Below the pieces are notes generated by a model. That model made no database searches, was not told the origin of the DNA, and saw only the letters and a list, made by a program, of their open reading frames with translations. Shown here in pieces: positions 1-9,547 of a stretch of DNA of 64,000 nucleotides. The DNA lies in assembly GCF_004361855.1 (NCBI RefSeq), contig NZ_SNWQ01000005.1, forward strand, positions 165,610 to 229,609, written 5' to 3'. The translations under genes and the position numbers were made by a program. Origin of the DNA: Kribbella caucasensis (GTDB lineage: Bacteria; Actinomycetota; Actinomycetes; Propionibacteriales; Kribbellaceae). Position 1 is the stretch's first letter. Every line of letters starts with the position of its first letter.

Positions 1-293
1 CCGGCGCGACGATTCCGTGGCCACCCCGTGCTCAAGGTCGCCGAACGCGACCGCCGTCCGCCGGCCCAGCTCGTACGGCGTGCGCGGGGCCGATCGGGTG
101 CGCACGTTGGGCACCCACCGGGCGCCGGCGCGACGATTCCGTGGCCACCCCGTGCTCAAGGTCGCCGAACGCGACCGCCGTCCGCCGGCCCAGCTCGTAC
201 GGCGTGCGCGGGGCCGATCGCATCCGCACCTTGGGCACCCACCGGGCGCCGGCGCGACGATTCCGTGCCCACCCCGTGCTCAAGGTCGCCGAA
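1..293. repeat. 124-bp tandem repeat, about 2.4 copies
   Basis: Two full copies (1-124 and 125-248) and a partial third (249-293) of a 124-bp unit that starts with CCGGCGCGACGATTCCG. Copies 1 and 2 differ at only a few positions near their ends. Because 124 is not a multiple of three, reading frames shift between copies, so the open frames here are unlikely to be coding. The array may continue to the left of the window. Confidence 0.9.
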
Positions 294-355
294 TACGAGC
301 GCCAGCTGCGGGGAGTGGCCGATGGGCTTGCGCCGTGCGGATGGACGGCTCGCGC

Positions 356-457
356 CGTACGGATCGACAGGTAGTAGTCGTCGGACCGGGAACTCCTTAC
401 GCCTGGCCGCTAGCGAATGTGGCGCCTGTAGGCGACTACTACCTGTCCATCCGTACG
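356..457. repeat. Long inverted repeat, 25-bp arms
   Basis: The arms are 356-380 and 433-457, with one mismatch in 25, separated by 52 bp. The left arm contains GACAGGTAGTAGTCG and the right arm its complement. The structure lies between the 124-bp array and dapB. It could be a strong hairpin or terminator of an upstream gene, or a small REP/MITE-like element; the sequence does not decide. Confidence 0.75.
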
Positions 458-500
458 CCGGCTGCCCAAGGTCGAGTGGGGGGAGGGAGGGGTGGGGTGA

Positions 501-1286
<786 letters not shown>

Positions 1287-1342
1287 CCGATGACGTGCGC
1301 TGACCCGTCGACCTCGGCTGCCCCGTCGACGGTGGCTGCCCG

Positions 1343-1783
1343 ATGACGGCGAAGCGAGCGGCGATCGTGATCGCGGTGGTTTTCATCGCGTACGCCGGGC
1401 TGCTCGGCTGGCGGGGTGTGTTGCTGATCGGGACCGGTGATCCGGTGGCGATCGGACTCGGAGTCGCCGTGCTGGTGATCCCGCTGATCGGGGCGTACCT
1501 GGTCTGGCGGGAGTTCCAGTTCGGCCGGCGGACCGAGGTACTGGCTCGCGAACTCGAGCGCGACGGGCTGCTCCCGGTCGACGATCTGCCGCGCCGCCCG
1601 TCCGGCCGGATCGAACGATCGGCGGCCGACGCGGCCTTCGCGAAGTACAAGCAAGAGGCCGAGGCGGCGCCGGGGGACTGGCGGGTCTGGTTCCGCCTCT
1701 CCACCGCGTACGACGCGGCCGGCGACCGCAGACGCGCCCGAGCCGCCATGCGCACCGCCATCACCCACCACGACCACATCTGA
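1343..1783 (+). CDS. Small membrane protein with C-terminal TPR-like helix pair
   Basis: A 146-residue protein with two N-terminal membrane segments (about residues 7-27 and 32-52), a short basic linker, and a soluble C-terminus containing an APGDWRVWFRLSTAYDAAGDRRRARAAM stretch in two pieces that reads like one tetratricopeptide hairpin. It follows dapB by 56 bp in the same direction and is probably co-transcribed. Small membrane proteins next to dapB are common in actinobacteria, but I cannot give a function. The dapB to gene junction contains short imperfect repeats of CGACCTCGGCTG and its variants. Confidence 0.85.
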   Translation: MTAKRAAIVIAVVFIAYAGLLGWRGVLLIGTGDPVAIGLGVAVLVIPLIGAYLVWREFQFGRRTEVLARELERDGLLPVDDLPRRPSGRIERSAADAAFAKYKQEAEAAPGDWRVWFRLSTAYDAAGDRRRARAAMRTAITHHDHI

Positions 1784-2046
1784 GCCGACCGCCGTCCACA
1801 CAGCCAGCTCTGAGCCGACCGCGGCCGAACGCCTGCAATAGCTGAGGAATCCTCAAGCGCTCGTTTGGTTCCACGACGTGCTTCCTGGGAGTTTGCCGGG
1901 AGTTGGCCGGGATCGCCGAAGAGTGCCTGACAACGTGGGTGGGAACGGCTAACGTCAGGGAATACGTGGCGACCGCCACGTTGAGGTCGGAGACTGGGTG
2001 GAGCCGTCCTTTGCCATCAGACGGGTCTCGCCGCGGCTCGGACGAC

Positions 2047-4503
2047 GTGCAGGGGACGGGATTCGGTGATCTGCTCCGGCGGCACCGGCGTGAGGCCGGT
2101 TTGTCCCAGGAGCGGCTGGCCGAACTCGCCGGTCTGAGCGTCGACGCGATCGCGGCGTTGGAGCGGGGTCGTCGACGTGCACCAAGGCCACACACGCTGA
2201 GGTTGCTCGGAGACGCACTCCGGCTCGGCACGCCCGATCTCACCGAGCTCGCCGCGGCCGCCCGTCGGGACGGCGACACTCCCCGCTCGCCGATGCGGCC
2301 GCTGCCGGTCGCCGCCAACGAACTCCTCGGCCGCGCGACCGAGCTCACCGACACCAGCCGGCTCCTCGGGGAAAAGGTCACCCGGTTGCTCACCCTCAGC
2401 GGTCCGGGGGGCGTCGGCAAGACGCAGCTCGGGATCGCCGTCGCCGGTGCCGTCCGGGACAAGTTCGCCGACGGGATCTGCTGGGTCCCGCTCGCCCCGA
2501 TGGCGGAAGCGGCCGCGGTCGCACCGTCGATCGCGGCGTCGACCGGACTGCACCCGCTGGACGGCGGCCGGCTCGTCGAGGAGATCGCGGATCAGATCGG
2601 CCGCCGGCATCTTCTGCTCGTGCTGGACAACTGCGAGCACGTGATCGGCGACGCGGCCCTGGTCTGCACCGCCCTGCTCGAGCAGTGCCCCAATCTCTCC
2701 TTGCTGACCACCAGCCGGGAGCTCCTGCGCATCCCCGGTGAGACCGTGTACGTCGTACCGCCGCTGGCGTTGCCCGAATCCGACCAGCAGCTGGAGGCGT
2801 CGCCCGCGGTCCGGTTGTTCGTCGATCGCGCGACCGCCCGCGGACACGAGCCGACCGAGCAGATCGACCAGGTCGCCCGCGTGGTCCGCCGGCTCGAGGG
2901 GATGCCGCTGGCGATCGAGCTGGCCGCAGCCCGGACGAATGTGCTGACCGTCGAGGAACTGGCGGTCGAGCTGGAGAGCTCGTTCGGCATCCTCAGCGGC
3001 GGATCCAGTACTGCCGGTCCGCGGCAGCAGTCCCTGTCGGGTGCGATCGGCTGGAGCTACGACCTCCTGGCGCCGCCGGAGCGGGAGTTGTTCGGCCTGC
3101 TGTCCGTGTTCGTCGGCGGGTGGACCTTGAACGCGGCCGCGGCCGTGCTGGCCGGCAAGACGAACCCGGGCCCGATCGAGCGAGCGGCGGCGCTGGACCT
3201 GACCGGCCGGCTGGTCGACAAGTCCCTGGTCCGGGTCAGCCGCGATCGCGGGATCGCGCGGTACGACATGCTCGAGGTGATCCGCGAGTTCGCCGCCGGC
3301 CAACTGGCGACGGCCGGCCGTACCGACGAGGCCGCCCGGCACCACGCGGCCTTCTACCGGACCCTGGCCGAAGAGGCCGAGTCGCACCTGCGCGGCGCGA
3401 ACCAGGGGGACTGGCTCGACCGGCTCGACGGCGAGCTGGACAATCTGCGAGTTGCGATCGCGTGGGCGTTGCGGGCCCGGGCGACCGACGAGGCGGTTCG
3501 GCTGTCCGGTGGTTTGTGGCTGTTCTGCTACCTGCGCGGTTACTACGCCGAGGGCAGCGAGTGGCTCGTACGGGCGCTTGCTCTGGCCGGCGAGTCACCC
3601 ACCCCGACGGCCGCGACCGCGAAGGCTTCGCTGGGCGCGGGGATGCTCGCCTTCCTGCAGTGCGAGTACGACGAGGCGACCGCCCGGTTGGAGTCCGCGC
3701 TCGCGCAGTACCAGGAGCTCGACGACACGGCCGGTACGGCGCTCGTGATGCAACGTCTCGGCGGGGTCGCCCGGGAGCGCGGCGACTACGTGACGGCGGA
3801 GAACCTGCACTGCCAGAGCTTCGATCTGTACGAAAGCCTGCGCGACCGGTCCGGGATGGCGTGGGCGCACAACCACCTGGGTTTCGTCGCGTGGTTGCGC
3901 GGTGATCTGGAAGTCGCGGCGAGGCGGTGCCGTAAGGCGCAGGACAGTTTCCGCGTGCTGGGTGACGGTGAAGGGCTCGCCTGGTCGCTGATCAGTCTGG
4001 GCACGATCGCGCAGTACAGCGGCGAACTGACCGAGGCGGAGGACCTGCTGCAGGAGAGTCTGGCGCTGTCGCAGCGACTCGGGTACCGCGAGGGCGTCGC
4101 GTGGTCGCTGAACCAGCTCGGTATCGTCGAACGCCGTCGCGGCCTGACCGAACGTGCGGTCCACCTGCTCGACGAGAGTCTGGCCGAGCACCGCGATCTG
4201 GGTGATCGCTGGCGTTCCGCGAGTGTGCTGGAGGAGTTGGCCACGGTCGCGAAGCAGCGCAACCGTTCGGAGTACGCGGCCTTCCTGCTGGGTGCGGCGG
4301 ACGGGATCCGCGAGGTGATCGGCGCGCCGGTGCCGGAGGTCGAGAAGGCCGACCACCAGGCGACCCGGCAGGCGATCGAGCAGAGCCTGAACCGCCACGC
4401 CTTCCGCGCCGCCTGGTCCGCCGGCCGGGCCACCCCGCTGTCGGCGGTCGCCGACGGCTACCCCGGCCCTGCCACCAGCCCGGACCGCTCCAGCCGCCTC
4501 TGA
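2047..4503 (+). CDS. HTH (XRE) - NB-ARC ATPase - TPR regulator
   Basis: A STAND-type regulator predicted to sense a signal through C-terminal TPRs, use ATP as a switch and bind DNA through an N-terminal HTH. Residues 5-60 form an XRE-type HTH (GLSQERLAELAGLSVDAIAALERG). Next comes an NB-ARC ATPase with Walker A GPGGVGKT and Walker B LLVLDNCEH, and the GMPLAIELAA motif typical of the family. The second half carries several 40-residue helical repeats of TPR type. The frame is open from 1903, but only a TTG is available there. GTG 2047 places the HTH at the usual distance from the N-terminus, though I see no strong ribosome site. Targets are unknown. Confidence 0.88.
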   Translation: MQGTGFGDLLRRHRREAGLSQERLAELAGLSVDAIAALERGRRRAPRPHTLRLLGDALRLGTPDLTELAAAARRDGDTPRSPMRPLPVAANELLGRATELTDTSRLLGEKVTRLLTLSGPGGVGKTQLGIAVAGAVRDKFADGICWVPLAPMAEAAAVAPSIAASTGLHPLDGGRLVEEIADQIGRRHLLLVLDNCEHVIGDAALVCTALLEQCPNLSLLTTSRELLRIPGETVYVVPPLALPESDQQLEASPAVRLFVDRATARGHEPTEQIDQVARVVRRLEGMPLAIELAAARTNVLTVEELAVELESSFGILSGGSSTAGPRQQSLSGAIGWSYDLLAPPERELFGLLSVFVGGWTLNAAAAVLAGKTNPGPIERAAALDLTGRLVDKSLVRVSRDRGIARYDMLEVIREFAAGQLATAGRTDEAARHHAAFYRTLAEEAESHLRGANQGDWLDRLDGELDNLRVAIAWALRARATDEAVRLSGGLWLFCYLRGYYAEGSEWLVRALALAGESPTPTAATAKASLGAGMLAFLQCEYDEATARLESALAQYQELDDTAGTALVMQRLGGVARERGDYVTAENLHCQSFDLYESLRDRSGMAWAHNHLGFVAWLRGDLEVAARRCRKAQDSFRVLGDGEGLAWSLISLGTIAQYSGELTEAEDLLQESLALSQRLGYREGVAWSLNQLGIVERRRGLTERAVHLLDESLAEHRDLGDRWRSASVLEELATVAKQRNRSEYAAFLLGAADGIREVIGAPVPEVEKADHQATRQAIEQSLNRHAFRAAWSAGRATPLSAVADGYPGPATSPDRSSRL

Positions 4504-4570
4504 GTTCCATGTCGTGATCGCTAGTGGGACCTGTGGGTTCCGCCTGGCGGGAATCGGTTTCGACCACGCC

Positions 4571-4608
4571 GGTAAGCGCTTGCCAACTGATCTGCTGGAA
4601 CCCAGACT
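4571..4608 (+). promoter_or_regulatory. LacI-family type operator overlapping a candidate promoter
   Basis: GGTAAGCGCTTGCC (4571-4584) has the AAGCGCTT palindromic core typical of LacI/GalR operators. TTGCCA (4580-4585) followed 17 bases later by CAGACT (4603-4608) could be the -35 and -10 of the downstream beta-helix gene, so a repressor here would block the -35 region. The match is by eye and the regulator is not identified. Confidence 0.45.
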
Positions 4609-4643
4609 GAGCCTCCTGATCCGCCCATCAGGAAGGCTTTTCG

Positions 4644-6098
4644 ATGTCCAGACAGTTCAGTCGCAGGAGAGTGCTGGGTGCCGGTGGGGGCGTCGCTCTC
4701 GGCGCATTCGGCCCGCTCGGCGCCGGCACCGCAGCCGCCACCCCGAACGGAACCAACGCCCCCATGAGCATCGAGAGCAACGGCCGCTGGCAGTCGGAAC
4801 TGGTCCGCTACGACTCGGAGTACCGGCTGGTCTACGCCGAGGACGCCGAGGGGAACCGGATCCCCGACTTCAGTCACGCTGGTTACCGGCACGGCGACCG
4901 GCCGATCCCGCACGTCCGCACGGTCAAGACCGTCTCGCCGGTCGACGGTGACAACACGGCCCACCTGCAGGCCGCGATCGACGAGGTCGGCGCCCGTCCG
5001 CGGGACCAGCGTGGCGCCGTACTGCTTGCTCCTGGCAACTACCCGGTGGCCGGGACCCGGACGGACATCACGACCGACTGGGTGCAGGTCGGGTCGCGAT
5101 CGTTCGAGGTCGCGGACGCGAGCCGGTTGAAGCGCGGCGACAGCATCATCGTGGTCCACCCGTGTACCGAGGCGTGGCTGGAATCGGTCGATTACGGCGG
5201 TACCGCGACCGATGCGGCCTGGACGGTCGGGAGCCAGCCGATCACGTACAACCGCCGGATCACCGCGATCCGCGGCAACACCGTGACGGTCGACGTACCG
5301 GTGTTCGAGCACCTCCGACGGGTCCGGTCGCAGTCCTACTTGTACGTCTGGGATCGCGCCGGCCTGGTGACCGACGTCGGTCTGGAGAAGCTGCGGATCG
5401 ACATCCAGTTCGCCGGGGACCCGAACCAGGACGAGGCGCACGCGTGGATCGCGGTGAAGGTCCGGCAGGTGGAGGATGCGTGGGTCCGGGATTCCACCTT
5501 CCTGCACTTCGCGAAGGCCGGCGTGGAGACGACCGAGGCGACCCGGGTCACGGTACGCAACTGCCGCGCGCTCGATCCGGCGTCGGTGATCACCGGCGGG
5601 CTGCGGTACAACTTCAACTGCGAGGGGTTCTCGCAGCAGGTGCTCTTCGTCGACTGCTACGCGACCAAGGCGCGGCACGCGTTCATCTCGAACGGCACCA
5701 GCAGCGCGTCGGGGATCGTGTTCCTGCGCGGCACTTCGGAGGGTGCGCTGGCGTCGAGCGAAGGTCACCGCCGGTGGAGCCAGGGGATGCTCTGGGACAA
5801 CCACCGTGACATCGCCCCGCAGGTGGACCTCGTGCTCGGCATCTACAACCGAGGCGACTACGGGACCGGTCACGGCTGGGCGACCGCACATTCGGTCGGC
5901 TGGAACTGCGACACCGGCACGGCCGAACTCGTCGTCCAGAAGCCACCGACCGCCCAGAACTACGCCATCGGCTGCCATGGCGTCATCACCGGCGACGGCC
6001 CGTTCGAGCAGCCCGTCGGCTACATCGAAGGGGCAAATCGCCCCGGCCTGTTCCCACCGTCCCTCTACCAAGCCCAGTACGCGGACCGTCACCGCTGA
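4644..6098 (+). CDS. Tat-exported right-handed beta-helix protein, likely carbohydrate-active
   Basis: A 484-residue secreted protein. The N-terminus SRRRVLGAGGGVALGAFG is a Tat signal peptide ending in an AAA-type cleavage region near residue 32. The opening of the mature domain (DNTAHLQAAIDE, then GAVLLAPGNY) is the usual start of pectin-lyase-like folds. Repeated short strands such as VTVRNCRAL, VLFVDCYA and IVFLRGTS fit beta-helix coils. I cannot name a substrate; polysaccharide lyases and glycosidases of this fold are the main options. Start ATG 4644 has AGGAAGG (4629-4635) upstream. That site is partly inside a TCCTGAT/ATCAGGA hairpin (4614-4633), and a LacI-type operator lies in front. 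Confidence 0.82.
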   Translation: MSRQFSRRRVLGAGGGVALGAFGPLGAGTAAATPNGTNAPMSIESNGRWQSELVRYDSEYRLVYAEDAEGNRIPDFSHAGYRHGDRPIPHVRTVKTVSPVDGDNTAHLQAAIDEVGARPRDQRGAVLLAPGNYPVAGTRTDITTDWVQVGSRSFEVADASRLKRGDSIIVVHPCTEAWLESVDYGGTATDAAWTVGSQPITYNRRITAIRGNTVTVDVPVFEHLRRVRSQSYLYVWDRAGLVTDVGLEKLRIDIQFAGDPNQDEAHAWIAVKVRQVEDAWVRDSTFLHFAKAGVETTEATRVTVRNCRALDPASVITGGLRYNFNCEGFSQQVLFVDCYATKARHAFISNGTSSASGIVFLRGTSEGALASSEGHRRWSQGMLWDNHRDIAPQVDLVLGIYNRGDYGTGHGWATAHSVGWNCDTGTAELVVQKPPTAQNYAIGCHGVITGDGPFEQPVGYIEGANRPGLFPPSLYQAQYADRHR

Positions 6099-6109
6099 GG
6101 ACACAACGA

Positions 6110-6149
6110 AGCCCGGGTGGTGCGTCCACCAGATCGCACCACCCGGGCT
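6110..6149 (+). terminator. Perfect 15-bp hairpin after the beta-helix gene
   Basis: Arms 6110-6124 and 6135-6149 (AGCCCGGGTGGTGCG and its complement) with a 10-base loop, starting 12 bases after the stop codon. No T-run follows, which is common for actinobacterial terminators. Confidence 0.75.
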
Positions 6150-6598
6150 GTGACCGCTGCCGAGGCGGCACGCAGTGCAGCCCTCGGAACGGAGAGATGA
6201 GCCTCGCGAGGCACCACGACCTGGGGGATCGAAGGTACCCCGCGAGGGATTCAGGGGCGGGATGGACCGACGACTAACGGGTCCCGGCCGGCTGTGTGCC
6301 TGTCTGACCCCCCAGGCAGTCCCCCCACCCACAGCCGGCCGAAAACCGCGTCGGCGAAAGTCCCTCTCCCGTCGAGCCCTCCCAGACGACGGTTGGTCTC
6401 CCGCGCTGACTCAAGGTTGTCCTGGTCACGCTCTGTCAAACAGGGACGGAACCCTGACATCGCCCTGACAATCATGTCCTGACAACGAAAACCCCAGCCG
6501 GATTTCGCCGACGGTGACGGAAGCCTGTCGGTGTGTACCCGGAAAACGGCCGAATTCGGCCGAACTCACCGTCGAATACAGGTCAATTGCAGCGGCAA
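6150..6598. other. 449-bp intergenic stretch with strong inverted repeats
   Basis: No convincing gene. It holds a 12-bp palindrome GCCTCGCGAGGC (6201-6212) and a large hairpin with 12-bp perfect arms CGGCCGGCTGTG (6285-6296) and 6330-6341, inside which TGCCTG/CAGGCA (6297-6302, 6313-6318) pair again. The large hairpin may terminate the minus-strand peptidase gene that ends at 6599, or be part of a structured RNA. A short open frame at 6175-6468 has no recognisable features. Confidence 0.5.
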
Positions 6599-8338
6599 TC
6601 AGGGCAAATATCCGGAAACCGCTTTCGTGAATCCTGCGATCCGGTGCAGCGGTGCCCCGGTGGCCGTCCCGTCCAGGTTGTTTCCGTCCAGGTTGTGCGT
6701 TGGCGGTGCCGGGATGCCCTCGCCCTGACAAGTGGTGTCGGCGGCCGGCGCCCGGCCCGTGGTCAGGAACGTGTTGACCAACTTGTCGACGCACTTGTTC
6801 ACGCCGCCGTAGATGCCGTGGTCGCCTTCACGCGTGACCGTGATCAGCCGCGACCCGGCGTACCGGCTGTGTGCCGACGCCGCCAGTGACATGTTGGTCG
6901 CGGGGTCGTGCACCGACTGCACCATCAGCGTTGTCGGCAGGCCCGCGCCGGTCGGGGTCGGGGCAGTGAACTGCGGGCGATTCCAGTAGAAACAAGGGTT
7001 CTCGCTCATGCCCCAACCGAGCAGCGGGTAGTGCGGGCCGAGTCGCGCGGACAGGAGTTCGCCGTACTCGCGGCCCTGCGGCCATTCGGTGTCGTTGCAC
7101 GTGACCGCGGTGAAGGTAGCGTTCTCCGCGTCCTCGGCGAACGGCCGGCCGAACGTGGGCAGGCCGAACGGGGCGAGCCCGACCGGGCGCCGGGTCGCGC
7201 GCTCGACGAGCTGCTGCTGGCGGGCGAGCGGAAGCGCGTCGACCTTGCGTTGCGCGGCGCGCGGTCCGCCCTGACGCTGGGCGGCCGCGAGATCGCGGAA
7301 AAAGGCGAGATCGAGGGCCAGCGAGTAGAAGTCGAGCTTTGTATACATATCCCCGGTGACGATCGCGTCCAGGGTGTTCTGGTCGTAACTGATCTTCACC
7401 GAGCCGTCGAGGAATTCTTCCACCGCGGGCTGTTTCTTCAGATCCGCCCGGAGCCGCTCATACGTGCGGATCACCAGGCGTGGCGTCCGGCCGAGGCCAA
7501 GCTGATCGTCGTACCTGGCCGCCCACCGAGCGAAGTCCTCGCGGAAGCGCCGCTCGAACGCCTGCGGCTGGGCGGTGAAGGTGTCCAGCCAGGGCCGGGT
7601 GAAGTCGGTGTTCGAGTCGAGTACGAACCGGCCGACGTGCTCGGGGAAGTAGGTCTGGTAGTACGCACCCATCCAGGTGCCGCCGGAGTACCCGACGAAG
7701 TCGATCTTGTCGTAGCCGAGCAACCGGCGGATCAGGTCGATGTCCTGGACGGTCTGCGCGGTCGTCACGTAGGGGAGCAGACCGCGCGACTGGCGTTCGC
7801 AGTACGGGCGGACCAGGCTGGAGGCCTCGGAGATCAGGTCGAGGTTCGGCCGGTCGCGGTCGCGGGCGTCCATCGAGTAGCCGGGGGAGCCGGCGCAGGT
7901 GACGTTGGTGCTGTCGCCGGTGCCGCGCGGGTCGAAGCCGACGGCGAGGTGGTCCTTGGCGAGCGGCTGCTGGCTGGCCAGGTATGGCGCCATCCCGAGC
8001 CCGGCACCGCCCGGTCCGCCCGGGTTGCCGAACACGACCCGGCTCGGCTTGCCCTTCACCGGCGCGACCTTGCTGACCGCGAGCTCGATGTCGTTCCGGT
8101 CGGCCGGGTTCCACCAGTCGTGCGGCGCGATGATCTTGGCGCAGTACGTCCGCAGCTCGGGGTCGCCGCACTGCCGCCAGGCGGGCTTCTGGTCCAGGTA
8201 CTTCCCGGCCACGTACTTCGGTCTCTGGCCGCCCTGGGCGGGCAGGTCGACCGTGGCGGTGGCGCCGGAGCCGGGGATGATCATCAGGGCGGGAAGGCTG
8301 ATACCGAGGCCGAGGACGGCCAGGGTACGGAACTTCAT
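6599..8338 (-). CDS. Secreted tripeptidyl aminopeptidase-like alpha/beta hydrolase (S33)
   Basis: An exported peptidase of the Streptomyces Tap/SlpD family that removes N-terminal tripeptides in secreted relatives. The protein is 579 residues. MKFRTLAVLGLGISLPALMI is a Sec-type signal peptide. The catalytic domain shows the oxyanion stretch GNPGGPGGAG, GFDPRGTGDS, the nucleophile elbow GYSGGTW (Ser), the acid in SVHDPATN and the His in REGDHGIYGG, and a C-terminal cap (VTCNDTEWP). The frame is open much further upstream to 9001, but that part is the antisense of the DinB gene. ATG 8338 is preceded by GGAGGA (8342-8347), which sets the start. Confidence 0.93.
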   Translation of the reverse strand: MKFRTLAVLGLGISLPALMIIPGSGATATVDLPAQGGQRPKYVAGKYLDQKPAWRQCGDPELRTYCAKIIAPHDWWNPADRNDIELAVSKVAPVKGKPSRVVFGNPGGPGGAGLGMAPYLASQQPLAKDHLAVGFDPRGTGDSTNVTCAGSPGYSMDARDRDRPNLDLISEASSLVRPYCERQSRGLLPYVTTAQTVQDIDLIRRLLGYDKIDFVGYSGGTWMGAYYQTYFPEHVGRFVLDSNTDFTRPWLDTFTAQPQAFERRFREDFARWAARYDDQLGLGRTPRLVIRTYERLRADLKKQPAVEEFLDGSVKISYDQNTLDAIVTGDMYTKLDFYSLALDLAFFRDLAAAQRQGGPRAAQRKVDALPLARQQQLVERATRRPVGLAPFGLPTFGRPFAEDAENATFTAVTCNDTEWPQGREYGELLSARLGPHYPLLGWGMSENPCFYWNRPQFTAPTPTGAGLPTTLMVQSVHDPATNMSLAASAHSRYAGSRLITVTREGDHGIYGGVNKCVDKLVNTFLTTGRAPAADTTCQGEGIPAPPTHNLDGNNLDGTATGAPLHRIAGFTKAVSGYLP

Positions 8339-8506
8339 ACATCCTCCAACGGATGGCCAAGCGTGACTGGACCGTCGCAATCTGTCATAGCAACGTGTCC
8401 CGGTCGAGCACCACCCCCGGCCCGTCGCGGGCTCGTCCGGGTGATAGGGCGTTTTGTCGGCGACGGCTTCTAGGCTGCGGGAGTCGACTGGACTGGGGAG
8501 GGCTGG

Positions 8507-9055
8507 ATGAGCGGTGAGGTGCTGATCTCGCAGCTGGAGTTCTACTGGGACGCGCATCTGCGGCCGCGGCTGGACGGGCTGACGGATGCGGAGTATCTGT
8601 GGGCGCCGGCCGAGCCGAGTTGGACCGTGCACCCGGACGCGACCGGGAAGATCGTGATCGACGAGGAGGATCAGGTGTCCGATCCGCCGCCGATCACCAC
8701 TATCGCCTGGCGGATGGTGCACATCGGGGTGGGCTGCTTCGCGATTCGGTGGAACACCTTCTTCGGGGACGGTCCGGCGGATGCGGACATGTTCGATCCG
8801 CGGCAGCTTCCGTCGGAGTTGCCCGGCACTGCGGACGCCGCGCTCGCGTTCCTGGATCACTGGTACGGGCGGTGGATAGGGGCGATCAAGGGGCTCGACG
8901 AGGAGGCGCTGAACGAGCCGCTCGGGCCGAGGGGCAACATCTTCGCCCAGGACTCGATGCTCGGACTGATCGCTCACATCAACCGCGAGACGATGCACCA
9001 CGGTGGCGAGATCTGTTTGCTGCGGGATCTCTACCGGGCGGGAGTCGGCCGGTGA
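8507..9055 (+). CDS. DinB-superfamily protein
   Basis: A 182-residue member of the DinB/YfiT-like metalloenzyme superfamily, four-helix bundles that often act as thiol-dependent S-transferases. It starts with a typical QLEFYWDAHLRPRLDGLTDAEYLWAP opening (in two blocks), has the metal-ligand type His in RMVHIG (about residue 68) and the later HINRETMHHGGEI pattern near residues 160-172, where two more His ligands are expected. Start ATG has GGGGAGGG about 7 bases upstream. The gene overlaps the following VOC gene by the sequence GTGA, so the two are probably translated together. No substrate can be deduced. Confidence 0.85.
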   Translation: MSGEVLISQLEFYWDAHLRPRLDGLTDAEYLWAPAEPSWTVHPDATGKIVIDEEDQVSDPPPITTIAWRMVHIGVGCFAIRWNTFFGDGPADADMFDPRQLPSELPGTADAALAFLDHWYGRWIGAIKGLDEEALNEPLGPRGNIFAQDSMLGLIAHINRETMHHGGEICLLRDLYRAGVGR

Positions 9056-9489
9056 CGGTGGCGTTCGATGTGCACGTGGTGTTCGACTGCGCGGATCCGG
9101 ATCGGCTGGCGCGGTTCTGGATGGAAGCGCTGGGTGGGTACGACTTTCCCTTCGGTATCCCCGAGGGGTTCGCGAGCTGGGACGAGTGGGCGGACGCCAA
9201 CAACATGCCGGTGGACCAGCGCAACGCCGGTCGCACCCTGGTCGATCAGGAGCGGGATCGCCCGGACATCTTCTTCTTGCAGGTGCCGGAGGGGAAGGCG
9301 GTCAAGAACCGGGTCCACCTCGACATCAAGGTCGCACCCGGACTGGACGGCGACGACCGCCGGACGAAGATCGAGGCCGAGGCGGAGCGCTTGATCGCGT
9401 TGGGCGCGACGGTCGCGATCCGGCACGAGGAGGATGGCTTCCACCTGGTGATGCAGGACCCGGAGGGCAACGAGTTCTGCCTCGCGTGA
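9052..9489 (+). CDS. VOC (glyoxalase/bleomycin-resistance fold) protein
   Basis: A 145-residue protein with two halves of the vicinal-oxygen-chelate fold. The N-terminal half has FDVHVVFDCADPDRLARFW. The C-terminal half has the NRVHLDIKV strand with a metal-type His, then LGATVAIR and the closing DPEGNEFCL motif. The GTG start at 9052 overlaps the stop of the DinB gene (GTGA), so it is likely translationally coupled. This family includes glyoxalases, dioxygenases and antibiotic-binding proteins; I cannot choose among them. A longer reading frame exists upstream but lies within the DinB gene in another frame. Confidence 0.85.
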   Translation: MTVAFDVHVVFDCADPDRLARFWMEALGGYDFPFGIPEGFASWDEWADANNMPVDQRNAGRTLVDQERDRPDIFFLQVPEGKAVKNRVHLDIKVAPGLDGDDRRTKIEAEAERLIALGATVAIRHEEDGFHLVMQDPEGNEFCLA

Positions 9490-9547
9490 GCGCTCAGGCG
9501 GTGGACGTCGATCGCCGGGCGGAGGTGCTCCGGAGAAGGAGGGCGTG

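Noticed and set aside
6150-6345. A possible c-di-AMP (ydaO-type) riboswitch, because of GGGGGATC and GGGATTCAGGGG blocks
   Set aside because: The order and sequence of conserved blocks do not match, and no downstream gene on the plus strand would be controlled.
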